Positions 44,321 through 53,175 of a stretch of DNA of 64,000 bases are shown piece after piece (position 1 is the stretch's first letter; each line of letters begins with the position of its first letter). A program made the translations under genes and the position numbers. The notes beneath the pieces are model-generated. The model made no database searches. It worked only from the letters and a program-made list of their open reading frames with translations, and was not told the origin of the DNA. Location: assembly GCF_900099965.1 (NCBI RefSeq), contig NZ_FNDJ01000009.1, positions 186,001 to 250,000 on the forward strand, read 5' to 3'. The DNA comes from Nonomuraea jiangxiensis (lineage in GTDB: Bacteria; Actinomycetota; Actinomycetes; Streptosporangiales; Streptosporangiaceae).

Positions 44321-45829
44321 ATGTGCCCCGCGCAGCCGGATGAGGATGCTGAAGCGACGTATCAGCGTATCTGCGAGGTGGAAGTGAGCGCGATCTTCGA
44401 TTTCACGGAAAGGCGGCAACCGCACTGGGACACGCCGAGCCGGATGACCGCTTCGGCCCTGACGTTGTCATCGCCGGTCACCCCGGATTTCCCGACCTGG
44501 TGGGCCGGACGGCTCCAGGAGAACGTCTTCGACGTACGCCGCGTGCCCTTCTCAGAATTGTCCGGCTGGGATTTCCACCCGGAGACCGGAGACCTCGCCC
44601 ACGAGAGCGGCCGCTACTTCTCCGTGGAGGGGCTGGCGGTCCACTCCGGGGCCGGCGGAGCGCACCTGTGGTCGCAGCCCATCCTCAACCAGCTCGACAT
44701 CGCGATCCTGGGCATCCTGGCCAAGGAGTTCGACGGCGAGCTGCACTTCCTCATGCAGGCCAAGGCCGAGCCGGGCAATCTCAACGGCCTGCAACTGTCG
44801 CCCACGGTCCAGGCCACGCCCAGCAATTACACCCGCATCCACCGGGGTGACGCGACCCCCTACGTCGACTACTTCATCGACACACGGCGCCACAGCGTGC
44901 TGGTGGACGTCCTGCAGTCCGAGCAGGGGGCCTGGTTCCTACGCAAGCGCAACCGCAACATGATCGTCGAGGTGCACGAGGACGTGCCGGTCCTGCCCAA
45001 CTTCTGCTGGCTCACCCTGGGGCAGATCCACGACCTGCTGCACACGCCGAACATGATCAATATGGATGCGCGCACGGTCCTGTCATGCGTCCCCTTCGGG
45101 GAGCCGCCGGGTTCCCCCGCCGTCCCCCGGGTCGCCGACGACTCCTTCAGGGCGGCGGTGCGCCGCTCGGCCCGCCGTACGGACGGCCTGCGCGAGCTGA
45201 CGAGCTGGCTCACCGAGGCCCGCTGCCGGCACGTCCCGCTCATCCTGAGCATCCCGCTGCGCGACGTGGACGGCTGGCACCGCACCGAGCACGAGATCCG
45301 GCACCGCGACGGGCGGCACTTCAGCGTGCTCGGCGTCGCGGTCACCACGAGCCACCGTGAAGTGCGGTCTTGGACGCAGCCGCTGCTCGCCCCGGCCGGT
45401 GCCGGCCTGGCCGGGCTCGTGGTGAGCGAGGTCGACGGCGAGCTGCGCCTGCTGGTGCGCGCGGATGTACGGCCCGGCTACAGCGAAGGCGTCGAGATCG
45501 GCCCGACGGTGCAGGACCAGGGTGGCGAGATCGGCCCGTTCGTGCAGGACCAGGGCGGCGAGGCGGACGAGCAGGCCCGCTTCCGCCATCTGCTCTTCGC
45601 TCCGGAGACTCGCGTGCGCTACGACGTGGAGCTGTCCGAGGAGGGTGGCCGCTTCCACCACGCCCGGACCCGCTACCTGATCGCCGAGGTCGAGCGGGAC
45701 GCCGTCGGCGATCTCTCCGACGACTACCGCTGGGTGACCACGGGCCAGTTGCAGGCGCTGCTGGCCCACTCCCGCTACCTGAACATCGAGGCGCGCACAC
45801 TGCTCGGCTGCCTGCAGACACTGTGGTGA
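44321..45829 (+). CDS. NDP-hexose/pentose 2,3-dehydratase with an internal tandem duplication
   Basis: About 502 residues; the start is uncertain (ATG 44321 chosen, an upstream frame to 44210 is open, no clear ribosome site). The protein shows the two-fold repeat of TylX3/EvaA/CalS14-type dehydratases: FHPETGDLAHESGRYFSVEG ... LQSEQGAWFLRKRNRN and RHRDGRHFSVLGVAV ... LSEEGGRFHHARTRYL. It removes the C2 hydroxyl of a 4-keto NDP-sugar to give the 3,4-diketo intermediate. A 33-bp tandem duplication (45494-45526, 45527-45559) repeats EIGPTVQDQGG as EIGPFVQDQGG in the substrate-binding stretch of the second half. The ketoreductase gene follows 11 bp on. Confidence 0.88.
   Translation: MCPAQPDEDAEATYQRICEVEVSAIFDFTERRQPHWDTPSRMTASALTLSSPVTPDFPTWWAGRLQENVFDVRRVPFSELSGWDFHPETGDLAHESGRYFSVEGLAVHSGAGGAHLWSQPILNQLDIAILGILAKEFDGELHFLMQAKAEPGNLNGLQLSPTVQATPSNYTRIHRGDATPYVDYFIDTRRHSVLVDVLQSEQGAWFLRKRNRNMIVEVHEDVPVLPNFCWLTLGQIHDLLHTPNMINMDARTVLSCVPFGEPPGSPAVPRVADDSFRAAVRRSARRTDGLRELTSWLTEARCRHVPLILSIPLRDVDGWHRTEHEIRHRDGRHFSVLGVAVTTSHREVRSWTQPLLAPAGAGLAGLVVSEVDGELRLLVRADVRPGYSEGVEIGPTVQDQGGEIGPFVQDQGGEADEQARFRHLLFAPETRVRYDVELSEEGGRFHHARTRYLIAEVERDAVGDLSDDYRWVTTGQLQALLAHSRYLNIEARTLLGCLQTLW
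45494..45559 (+). repeat. 33-bp tandem duplication in the 2,3-dehydratase gene
   Basis: Two adjacent 33-bp units differ by only a few bases and stay in frame, adding 11 residues. Homologous enzymes carry a single GPTVQ-type segment here. Confidence 0.85.
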
Positions 45830-45840
45830 AAGGATCGGAC

Positions 45841-46824
45841 ATGGAGACGAGACTGGGCCGCACGGCGCTCACGGTGAGCAGGTTCTGCCTGGGCACGGTC
45901 AACTTTGGCGGCCGCACCGACGAGGACGAGGGCCACCGGATCATGGACAGCGCCCTGGAACACGGGATCACCTTCTTCGACACGGCCGACATGTACGGCT
46001 GGCGGGTGCACAAGGGGTACACCGAGGAGACCATCGGCCGCTGGCTGAGCAAGGGAGCCGGACGGCGCGACGAGGTCGTGCTGGCCACCAAGGTCGGCAA
46101 CCAGATGGGCGCGGGCCGCAACGACGGGGGCCTGTCGGCCCGGCACATCGTGGCGGCCTGCGAAGGCTCGCTGCGCCGGCTCAACACCGACTGGATCGAC
46201 CTCTACCAGCTGCACCAGATGGACCTCACCGCCCCCTGGGAGGAGGTGTGGCAGGCGATGAGCCTGCTGATCAGCCAGGGAAAGGTCCGCTACGTCGGCT
46301 CCTCCAACTTCGCCGGGTGGCACCTGTCCGCGGGCCAGCACGCGGCCGAGCGGCTCGGGCTGCTCGGCCTGGTGTCCGAGCAGTGCCTCTACAACCTCGC
46401 CACCCGCCACGCCGAGCTGGAGGTCATCCCGGCCGCGCAGGCCTATCGCCTGGCCGTCCTGCCGTGGGCGCCGCTGCACAGTGGGCTGCTCGGAGGCGTG
46501 CTCGGCAAGCTCAGGACGGGACAGGCGGTCAAGTCCGCTCAGGGCCGGGCGGTCCCGGCTCTGGAACGGCATCGCGAGGCGACGGCGGGATACGAGGCGC
46601 TGTGCGCGGAGCTCGGTCACCCGCCGGCGCAGGTCGGCCTGGCCTGGCTGCTGTCCCGGCCGGGGGTGACGGCGCCGGTGATCGGGCCGCGGACCGTGGC
46701 GCAGTTGGAGAGCCTGCTGCCCGCCCTCGACCTCACCCTCGGAGCGGCCGAGCTCGCCCGGCTGGACGAGCTGTTCCCGCCGGTCGCGGCAGGCGGGCCC
46801 GGCCCCAAGGCGTGGATCGAGTAA
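45841..46824 (+). CDS. NDP-sugar 3-ketoreductase, aldo/keto reductase family
   Basis: 327 residues, (beta/alpha)8 barrel. The catalytic tetrad is visible: FFDTADMYG (Asp, Tyr), LATKVG (Lys), IDLYQLHQMD (His). VGSSNFAGWHL and the C-terminal PVIGPRTVAQLESLLPAL bind NADPH. Related enzymes (OleW/CalS12-type) reduce the C3 ketone after 2,3-dehydration to give the 2-deoxy sugar. AAAGGA precedes the ATG 11 bp after the dehydratase stop, so the two act as a pair. Confidence 0.85.
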   Translation: METRLGRTALTVSRFCLGTVNFGGRTDEDEGHRIMDSALEHGITFFDTADMYGWRVHKGYTEETIGRWLSKGAGRRDEVVLATKVGNQMGAGRNDGGLSARHIVAACEGSLRRLNTDWIDLYQLHQMDLTAPWEEVWQAMSLLISQGKVRYVGSSNFAGWHLSAGQHAAERLGLLGLVSEQCLYNLATRHAELEVIPAAQAYRLAVLPWAPLHSGLLGGVLGKLRTGQAVKSAQGRAVPALERHREATAGYEALCAELGHPPAQVGLAWLLSRPGVTAPVIGPRTVAQLESLLPALDLTLGAAELARLDELFPPVAAGGPGPKAWIE

Positions 46825-46852
46825 GCCTGCGGGAAGGCCGGCGGCGCCGGAG

Positions 46853-48166
46853 TCAGGCCGAGTGAGTAAACCGCCTGTCCAGCCGGCGCCGCTCGGCCTC
46901 GGTCTGCTCGATCCGCCGCGCCGCCAGGCGCAGGATGGGCGGCGCCATCAGCGAGGTGATCACCGCCACCAGCACGATGATCGTGTAGGCGGCCGTGTTG
47001 AGTACGCCCAGCCGCAGCCCGATCATGGCGATGAGGATCTCGATGACACCCCGGGCGTTCAGCCCGGCCCCCAGTGCCAGCCCCTCCCAGGAACTCAGCC
47101 CGCTGAAGCGCGCCCCCAGGTAGGCCCCGGCGAACTTGCCGGCGATCGCCACGGCGAGGATCAGCAGCGCCGCGAGCAGGACCGGCGGCCTGGCCAGCTC
47201 GGTGAGGTCGATGCGCAGCCCCGCGGTGGCGAAGAAGATCGGTGCGAGCATCGACATGACCAGCACCCGCAACGGCGCCAGGCGTGCGGGATCCGGCCGT
47301 CCGTACTCGCTGACCAGGACCCCGCACAGGAACGCGCCGAATACCGCCTCCAGTCCCAGCGCCTGGGTGCCCGCGGCGGCCAGCACCACCAGGACCACGG
47401 TCGTGGCCACGGTCGGCCCCGCCTCGCCCGAGCGGGCCGCCAGGCGGAAGCAGCCTTTGACCAGCGGACGGCCCAGGGTGAACGCAAAGAGCACCACCGC
47501 AAGGAGGGTGGCCACCGACGTCAGCACGGTCCCTGCCCGTACTCCCGTGGTGGCCATGGCGGAGACCACCGAAAGCATGAGCCAGCCGAAGACGTCGTCG
47601 AGCACGCCCGCGGTGAGCGTGAGCTGGCCGAAGTCCCGGTGGATCAGCTTCATGTCCAGCAGTGTCTTGGCGATGACCGGGATGGCGCTCACGCACATGG
47701 CCACGCCCAGGAAGAGCGCGAACACCACCTGCTCACGCGCCGGCGACAACAGTGAAAGGGGCAGCAGGAAGCCGACGGCGACGCCGAGGCCCAGCGGGAT
47801 GACCAGGCCCAGCAGGCTGACCTTGGCGACGGTCGCGCCCTGCCGGCGCACCATGCCCAGATCCAGGTGGGCGCCGGCCACCGCGACGAGCAGGAGCACG
47901 GCGAGCTGGCCGACGCCGTCGAGCACCGCCGACTGCTGGGGGTCGGCGGGGAACAACCACGCCGACACCGAGGGCAGGGCCTGCGCCAGGATCGACGGCC
48001 CGAGCAGAATCCCGGAGCAGAGCTCACCCACCACCGCGGGCATGCCCAGCCGTACGGCCAGCCGTCCCATGACCAGGGCGAGCAGCAGCAGGACGCCGAT
48101 CTGCAGCAGGAACACCAGCGGCGAGAAGCCGGGCGGGGCGGGCACCTGGGCAGCGATCACGAGCAC
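46853..48166 (-). CDS. Na+/H+ (K+/H+) antiporter, CPA2 family (RebU-like)
   Basis: 437 residues, about 12 transmembrane segments. It begins FLLQIGVLLLLALVMGRLAV, then PAVVGELCSGILLGPSILAQ and LTAGVLDDVFGWLML with the conserved Asp pair of CPA2 exchangers, and ends in a short Arg/Glu tail. The rebeccamycin cluster has a comparable antiporter (RebU), possibly for self-protection or export energetics. The GTG start overlaps the methyltransferase stop by 10 bp. The region is convergent with the ketoreductase. Confidence 0.82.
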   Translation of the reverse strand: MLVIAAQVPAPPGFSPLVFLLQIGVLLLLALVMGRLAVRLGMPAVVGELCSGILLGPSILAQALPSVSAWLFPADPQQSAVLDGVGQLAVLLLVAVAGAHLDLGMVRRQGATVAKVSLLGLVIPLGLGVAVGFLLPLSLLSPAREQVVFALFLGVAMCVSAIPVIAKTLLDMKLIHRDFGQLTLTAGVLDDVFGWLMLSVVSAMATTGVRAGTVLTSVATLLAVVLFAFTLGRPLVKGCFRLAARSGEAGPTVATTVVLVVLAAAGTQALGLEAVFGAFLCGVLVSEYGRPDPARLAPLRVLVMSMLAPIFFATAGLRIDLTELARPPVLLAALLILAVAIAGKFAGAYLGARFSGLSSWEGLALGAGLNARGVIEILIAMIGLRLGVLNTAAYTIIVLVAVITSLMAPPILRLAARRIEQTEAERRRLDRRFTHSA

Positions 48167-48744
48167 CGGTCCCGGCGGCGGAACAGCAGCAGCACGAAGC
48201 GGCCGTCCTCGGCCTCCCCCTTGCGCTCCAGCTCCCAGGCGGCGCCGAGCAGGCCGGAGATCACCCCTGCGTCCAGGCCCGGGGTGCCGGGTGTGAAGGC
48301 CTTGCCCGTCCAGAAGCCGGTCATCAGGAGCACGGAGCCGGGCCGGGCAACTTCGGCGATCTCCCGGGCGTAGCCGACGCGCACGGGGCCGGGCAGGGCG
48401 TGCATGAGGCCGCGGTCCACGAGCAGGTCGAAGGGCCCGCCCAGGCCCATCTTCGACAGCTCGGTCACGTCGCCGACCAGCAGCCGCACGTCCACCCCCG
48501 CCGCCTTTGCCCGCCGCCGGGCCTGCTTGATCGCGTTCGGCGCGGTGTCCACGCCGACCACGTCCCAGCCGAGACCGGCCAGGTAGACCGCGTTGCTGCC
48601 GGTGCCGCAGCCCAGATCCAGGGCGCGCCGTCCGTGCGGATCCGGCAGTTCCTTGACCAGCTCGACGAGTTCGGCGGAAGGCACGTCCCTGTCCCAGGGC
48701 GTGAATCCCACGGCGTACATAAGCCGATAAAGAAGTGGGCGCAT
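48157..48744 (-). CDS. SAM-dependent methyltransferase, small class I type
   Basis: 195 residues: RALDLGCGTGSNAVYLAGLG (motif I), WDVVGVDTAPNAIKQARRRA (motif II), FDLLVDRGLMHALPG and RPGSVLLMTGFW. The compact form with a short N-terminus resembles TehB/thiopurine-type enzymes. It could methylate the imide nitrogen (AT2433 has N-methyl imide) or be unrelated to the product; the sequence does not decide. It is transcribed with the antiporter. Confidence 0.7.
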   Translation of the reverse strand: MRPLLYRLMYAVGFTPWDRDVPSAELVELVKELPDPHGRRALDLGCGTGSNAVYLAGLGWDVVGVDTAPNAIKQARRRAKAAGVDVRLLVGDVTELSKMGLGGPFDLLVDRGLMHALPGPVRVGYAREIAEVARPGSVLLMTGFWTGKAFTPGTPGLDAGVISGLLGAAWELERKGEAEDGRFVLLLFRRRDRCS

Positions 48745-48969
48745 TCCTCAGACGATAGATAACGGCCGCGAACCGCGGAATCGCGAGATCACGCGGTTTT
48801 CCTATCGTTGCTTATCACGCGGGCCGGGCCGCGCACATCACCTGTATCGGCGGGAAACCACACGGCTAGCCCGCGCGATCGCACAGAGAATCCGCCGGGC
48901 GCCCGGCGCCCCGCAATTGCCTTCCTATTATCACGCCGACGGCACAGTCACATCCGGGAGGGAATTTCG

Positions 48970-49776
48970 ATGACGGATATCAGCCAGATGTACGATCAGC
49001 TGTCCGATCCGTTCGCCGGCCTCGGCGCGGGAAACATCCATCTCGGCTACTTCGAAGGGCCCGGCGACCCCGCGACGCTGGCGGAGGCGGCCGACCGGCT
49101 GACGGAGCAGCTCATTGCCCGGTTGCCGGTGGCTCGCGACCACCTCGTGCTCGACGTGGGCTGCGGGGTCGGCAAGCCCGCCCTGCGCCTGGCCGGCGAT
49201 CTCGGTGTCCGGGTCGTCGGCGTGTCCATCAGCGAGACGCAGATCGGCATCGCCAACGAGGCCGCCAGGGCCGCGGGCCTGGCCGACCGGGTGTCCTTCC
49301 GCTACGCCGACGCCATGCGCCTGCCGTTCGCCGACGCCTCCTTCGACGGCGTCTGGGCGATGGAGTCGCTGCACCACATGACCGACCGGCCTCAGGCGCT
49401 GCGTGAGGTCGCCCGGGTGCTGCGGCACGGCGGCGTGCTGTCGATCGCCGACTTCGTGCAGCTCGGTCCGGTGCACGAGCAGGACCAGGAGGCCATGACC
49501 GCCTTCCGCTCGGGCGGTGGCGTGCACACGCTGACCGGCATCGCGGAGTACGAGGCCGAGATCGCCGACGCCGGGCTGACGCTGACGTCCTCCAGCGACA
49601 TCAGCGCCAACGTACGGCCGTCCATGATGGGCACCGCGGAGGCGATCAGGGGTGCGGCTGACGCCTTCCTGCCGCTGATGGGCGAGGAAGGCCTGCGGCG
49701 ACTGATCGACAACTTCGAGCGGGCGGCCACCGTGCCCCAGATCGGGTACGCCCTGTTCGCCGCCCGCCGCAGCTAG
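48970..49776 (+). CDS. RebM-like sugar 4'-O-methyltransferase
   Basis: 268 residues from an ATG with CGGGAGGG. It is nearly collinear with RebM: ISQMYDQLSDPFAGLGAGNI, VLDVGCGVGKPALRLAGDLG, YADAMRLPFADASFDGVWAM, ESLHHMTDRPQALREVARVL. RebM methylates the 4'-OH of the glucose on the indolocarbazole; the same reaction is expected here. Divergent from the small methyltransferase gene, convergent with the nucleotidyltransferase. Confidence 0.9.
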   Translation: MTDISQMYDQLSDPFAGLGAGNIHLGYFEGPGDPATLAEAADRLTEQLIARLPVARDHLVLDVGCGVGKPALRLAGDLGVRVVGVSISETQIGIANEAARAAGLADRVSFRYADAMRLPFADASFDGVWAMESLHHMTDRPQALREVARVLRHGGVLSIADFVQLGPVHEQDQEAMTAFRSGGGVHTLTGIAEYEAEIADAGLTLTSSSDISANVRPSMMGTAEAIRGAADAFLPLMGEEGLRRLIDNFERAATVPQIGYALFAARRS

Positions 49777-49799
49777 CGGCCCCGTGCCGGCCGCCGTTC

Positions 49800-50858
49800 C
49801 TAGATCTCGGTTCGGCTGTGGTCGCCGAGGACGACCCGCCGGGTCGGGGCGGCGGGGACGGCGGCGACCCGCGCCTGCCTGCCGATGATCGACCAGGCCA
49901 GGCCCCTGGCTCCGGTGACGGAGGCGCCGCTCAGCAGGATCGAGTGCGCGATCTCGCTGCCGGACACGGCGCAGTCCGGGCCGATCGAGGTGCCCGGTCC
50001 CACGGACGAGCCCTCGACGACGCTTCCCGCGCCCACGATGGCCGGGCCGACGATCCGCGAGTCCCGCACCACGGCCCCCTCCTCCACGACGACGATGCCC
50101 GACAGGGTGCTCGCGGCGTCCACCTGGCCGAGCGTGCGGGGTTCCAGTTCGCGCAGGATGAGCTCGTTGACCTTCAGGAGGTCCTCGACCTCTCCGGTGT
50201 CGCGCCACCAGCCGGTGAGCATGCTGCCGGTCACCCGATGGCCCTCGCGGACCAGGCGGGCGATGGCGTCGGTGATCTCCAGCTCGCCCCTGCCCGACGG
50301 CCGCAGTCCGGCGACGGCGTCATGAATGGCCGGGGTGAACGCGTAGACGCCGGCCAGCGCCAGGTCGCTGCGCGGCCGAGCGGGCTTCTCCTCCAGCCCC
50401 ACGACGGCGCCGCCGGGCCCGAGTTCGGCCACGCCGAAGGAGCGGGGATCGCTCACCTTGGCCAGCAGGATCTCGGCGGACGGGCGGCCGGCGGCGAAGC
50501 TGTCGACGATGCCGCTGACCCCGTCGGAGACGAAGGTGTCGCCGAGGAACATGAGGAAGTCATCATCGCCGAGGTAGTCACGGGCGGTGGAGACCGCGTG
50601 GGCCAGGCCGCGTGGCGCGTCCTGTTCCAGGTAGGTCACCCGCAGGCCGAAGCGCGCGCCGTCGCCGACGGCGCGTCTGATCTCGGGCCCGGTCGCGCCC
50701 ACCACGATGCCCGTCCCCGTGATGCCGGCCCGCCTGATGGCCTCCAGGCCGTAGAAGAGGATGGGCTTGTTGGCCACCGGCACGAGCTGCTTGGGCAGGG
50801 TGTGGGTGAGCGGCCGCAGGCGGGTCCCGCTGCCGCCGGCCAGGACGAGTGCCTTCAT
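49800..50858 (-). CDS. Glucose-1-phosphate thymidylyltransferase, long form
   Basis: 352 residues. KALVLAGGSGTRLRPLTHTL is the nucleotide-binding GGxGTRLxPLT loop; PKQLVPVANKPI, FLGDTFVSDG and GWWRDTGEVEDLL are as in StrD/CalS7-type enzymes. The C-terminal 110 residues are a left-handed beta-helix (VVRDSRIVGPAIVGAGSVVE), typical of antibiotic sugar clusters. It makes dTDP-glucose, the entry to both sugars. The ATG at 50858 is 5 bp after the aminotransferase stop; last gene of the large operon. Confidence 0.92.
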   Translation of the reverse strand: MKALVLAGGSGTRLRPLTHTLPKQLVPVANKPILFYGLEAIRRAGITGTGIVVGATGPEIRRAVGDGARFGLRVTYLEQDAPRGLAHAVSTARDYLGDDDFLMFLGDTFVSDGVSGIVDSFAAGRPSAEILLAKVSDPRSFGVAELGPGGAVVGLEEKPARPRSDLALAGVYAFTPAIHDAVAGLRPSGRGELEITDAIARLVREGHRVTGSMLTGWWRDTGEVEDLLKVNELILRELEPRTLGQVDAASTLSGIVVVEEGAVVRDSRIVGPAIVGAGSVVEGSSVGPGTSIGPDCAVSGSEIAHSILLSGASVTGARGLAWSIIGRQARVAAVPAAPTRRVVLGDHSRTEI

Positions 50859-50863
50859 CCCGC

Positions 50864-51973
50864 TCACCAGCCCGACCGGATGGTCCTGACCACGTGCTCC
50901 CTGTCCTGCTCGGTCAGCCACCAGCCGACCGGGAGGGAGATCATGCGGTCGTAGACGCTGTCCAGGCCTGGCAGCGAGGTGCGCAGGGGTGCGACGCAGG
51001 AGTGCTCGTCGTTGCGGCGGCTGATCAGGCCGGCCATGATCCCGGCGGCCTCCATCCTGCGCTGGAAGGCCGGCCGGTCGTCGACCTTGACGTCGTAGAC
51101 GTAGAAGGAGCCTTCCCGGTCTGGCGAGCGCTGGACAAGCTCCAGGCCGGGCACGCCAGTGAGCTCCTTGTCGTAGAAGGCGGCGTTCTCCCGGTGCAGG
51201 CGCAGCTGCTCGTCGACCGTCTCGAGGTTGGCCAGGCCGATGGCGGCGTTGAGGTCGGTCATGTGCCACTTCAGGCCCCACTCCGCCACGTCGTAGGCGC
51301 CCCGGAGGCGGTCGGCCGCCCGGTCGATGCCGTAGAAGCGGCGCAGCCTGGCACGCTCGTGGAGCTCGTCGCCAGGCAGAGTGAGCAGGCCGCCGTCACC
51401 GCAGGTGAGGTGCTTGAGCGCCTGGAAGCTGAACACGCACATGTTGCCGTGCGAGCCCAGCGGGACACCTCGGTAGGAGGCGCCCCACGCGTGCGCACAG
51501 TCCTCGATGACGGCCGGGCGGAAGCCGTGTTCGTGTTCGGCCCGGTCGAGGATGCCGGCGAGCCGGTCCAGGTCCACCGGGTATCCGGTCCAGTGCACGA
51601 CGACGACGGCCCGGGTGGCCGGGGAGATCTTGCGTTCGAGGTCGTCGAGATCCATGGTCAGGGTCTCCGGGTCCACGTCCACCCACGTGATGCGCCGCCC
51701 GTCGGCCAGGATCGCCCAGTTCGTGGCCTCGAAGGTGAGCGGCGTGCTCAGCACCTCGTCGCGTTCCTCTGGGGCGTCCAGCAGGCGCAGCGCGAGGGAC
51801 AGCCCAGAGGTGCCACTGTGCACGCTCACCACCCGGGGGTTGCCCAGCCGCGCGGCCAGCGCCGACTCGAACTCCACCACCCGCGGACCCTGGCCGAGGT
51901 AGCCGCTGGCGAACACCTCCGCCACCCGGTCCAGAGCCGTGGGCGACACGGCCACCTTGAACAAGGGGATCAT
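50864..51973 (-). CDS. DegT/DnrJ/EryC1 sugar aminotransferase
   Basis: 369 residues, PLP fold type I. HSGTSGLSLALRLL binds phosphate, VIEDCAHAWGASY holds the PLP Asp, and CVFSFQALKHLTCGDGGLL supplies the Schiff-base Lys; WGLKWHMTDLNAAIGLAN is the conserved tail. It would aminate a 4-keto-2-deoxypentose, as CalS13 does in the calicheamicin/AT2433 aminopentose. The ATG overlaps the P450 stop (ATGA). Confidence 0.88.
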   Translation of the reverse strand: MIPLFKVAVSPTALDRVAEVFASGYLGQGPRVVEFESALAARLGNPRVVSVHSGTSGLSLALRLLDAPEERDEVLSTPLTFEATNWAILADGRRITWVDVDPETLTMDLDDLERKISPATRAVVVVHWTGYPVDLDRLAGILDRAEHEHGFRPAVIEDCAHAWGASYRGVPLGSHGNMCVFSFQALKHLTCGDGGLLTLPGDELHERARLRRFYGIDRAADRLRGAYDVAEWGLKWHMTDLNAAIGLANLETVDEQLRLHRENAAFYDKELTGVPGLELVQRSPDREGSFYVYDVKVDDRPAFQRRMEAAGIMAGLISRRNDEHSCVAPLRTSLPGLDSVYDRMISLPVGWWLTEQDREHVVRTIRSGW

Positions 51974-53175
51974 GCGTGCACTCCTGTCGTCAGGGGGAGG
52001 CGGGCGGGCCCGTGGAAGACCAGGTCGTCGACGTAGACCACGGGTTCGCCGGCCAGGTCGAAGGCGGGCATGGCCGCCAGCAGCGCGCGCAGCGCGATCT
52101 CCGCCTCCGCCTTGGCCAGCGGCGAGCCCAGGCAGAAGTGGATGCCGATGCCGAACCCGCAGTGCCGGGCCGCCCGGCGGTCCAGGCGCAGCTCGTCGGG
52201 CCGCTCGAAACGGCTCGGGTCGCGGTTGGCCGAACCGAGCACGAGGACGACCTTGTCGCCCCGTTTGATCTTCCGGCCGTGGACCACGTCATCCTGGTAG
52301 GCCCACCGGGTGACCATCTGCACGGGGCCGTCGAAGCGGATCAGCTCGTCCACCGCGTCGGGCAGCAGGCCGGGCCGGGCACGCAGTTCGCCGAGCAGGC
52401 GGGGGTGAGCGAGCAGCGCCAGCATCGACTTGGAGACGAGGTTCGTGGTCGTCTCGTGCCCGGTGGTGAGCAGGTGAACGCAGGTGGCCGCGATCTCCTC
52501 ACGGGTGAGCGCCTCGCCGTCGACCCTTGCCGTGACCAGCAGGGTCACCAGGTCCTCGCCGGTTCCCGTCCTGCTGTCGGCTTCGGCGAGGAAGTAGGCC
52601 GTCAGCTCGTTCGCGGCCCGCTCGGCCTTAGCGTAGGCGTCCGGCCGCCGCCCCGATCGTGCGCTGCTGGCCTCCTGCAGGGTCACCGCCTGCTCGCGGA
52701 ACCAGCCCAGCCGGTCGTCGGGCACGCCGAGCAGCTCAGAGATGACCAGGATGGGGAAGGGCGCGGCGAACTCGTCGACCAGGTCGACCAGCGGGCGATC
52801 ACGCAGCGGCTCGGCCAGGCGGGCGGCGATCTGCTCGATGCGCGGCCGCAGCCCGGCCACCATCTTCGGGGAGAACCGCTTGGCCAGCAGGGCGCGGATC
52901 TTGGTGTGCCGGGGCGGATCCATGAAGACCAGCCAGTTCTCCACCATCCGGCGCAGCCTGTCGTGGGCGGGCGGGATGACGGTACTGCCCGCGGCGCTCG
53001 GGTTGCGGCCGTAGTGGGGGGCGGAGAGCACCTCGGTGATGTCGTCGTGGCCGAACAGGTACCACGTGGCGTGCGCGCCCAGGTGGACCGGGTCGCCCTC
53101 GCGGTAGCGGCGGTAGATCGGGTAGGGGTCGGCGAGGTCGGCGGTGCTCCAGCCGGTCGGGTCGAAGGGGTTCAT
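51970..53175 (-). CDS. Cytochrome P450 of the RebP/StaP type
   Basis: 401 residues. I-helix LLTTGHETTTN, K-helix ExxR in DELIRFDGPVQMVTRW, haem loop FGIGIHFCLGSPLAKAE with the axial Cys. The N-terminus FDPTGWSTADLADPYPIYRR follows RebP. RebP/StaP couple the two indole rings of chromopyrrolic acid to form the carbazole. The ATG at 53175 overlaps the RebC-like stop (ATGA) and fixes the start against a longer in-frame extension. Confidence 0.92.
   Translation of the reverse strand: MNPFDPTGWSTADLADPYPIYRRYREGDPVHLGAHATWYLFGHDDITEVLSAPHYGRNPSAAGSTVIPPAHDRLRRMVENWLVFMDPPRHTKIRALLAKRFSPKMVAGLRPRIEQIAARLAEPLRDRPLVDLVDEFAAPFPILVISELLGVPDDRLGWFREQAVTLQEASSARSGRRPDAYAKAERAANELTAYFLAEADSRTGTGEDLVTLLVTARVDGEALTREEIAATCVHLLTTGHETTTNLVSKSMLALLAHPRLLGELRARPGLLPDAVDELIRFDGPVQMVTRWAYQDDVVHGRKIKRGDKVVLVLGSANRDPSRFERPDELRLDRRAARHCGFGIGIHFCLGSPLAKAEAEIALRALLAAMPAFDLAGEPVVYVDDLVFHGPARLPLTTGVHA

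Noticed and set aside
45841..46824. Potassium channel beta-subunit-like/general aldo-keto reductase
   Set aside because: The family is shared, but the 11-bp link to the 2,3-dehydratase makes sugar 3-ketoreduction much more likely.
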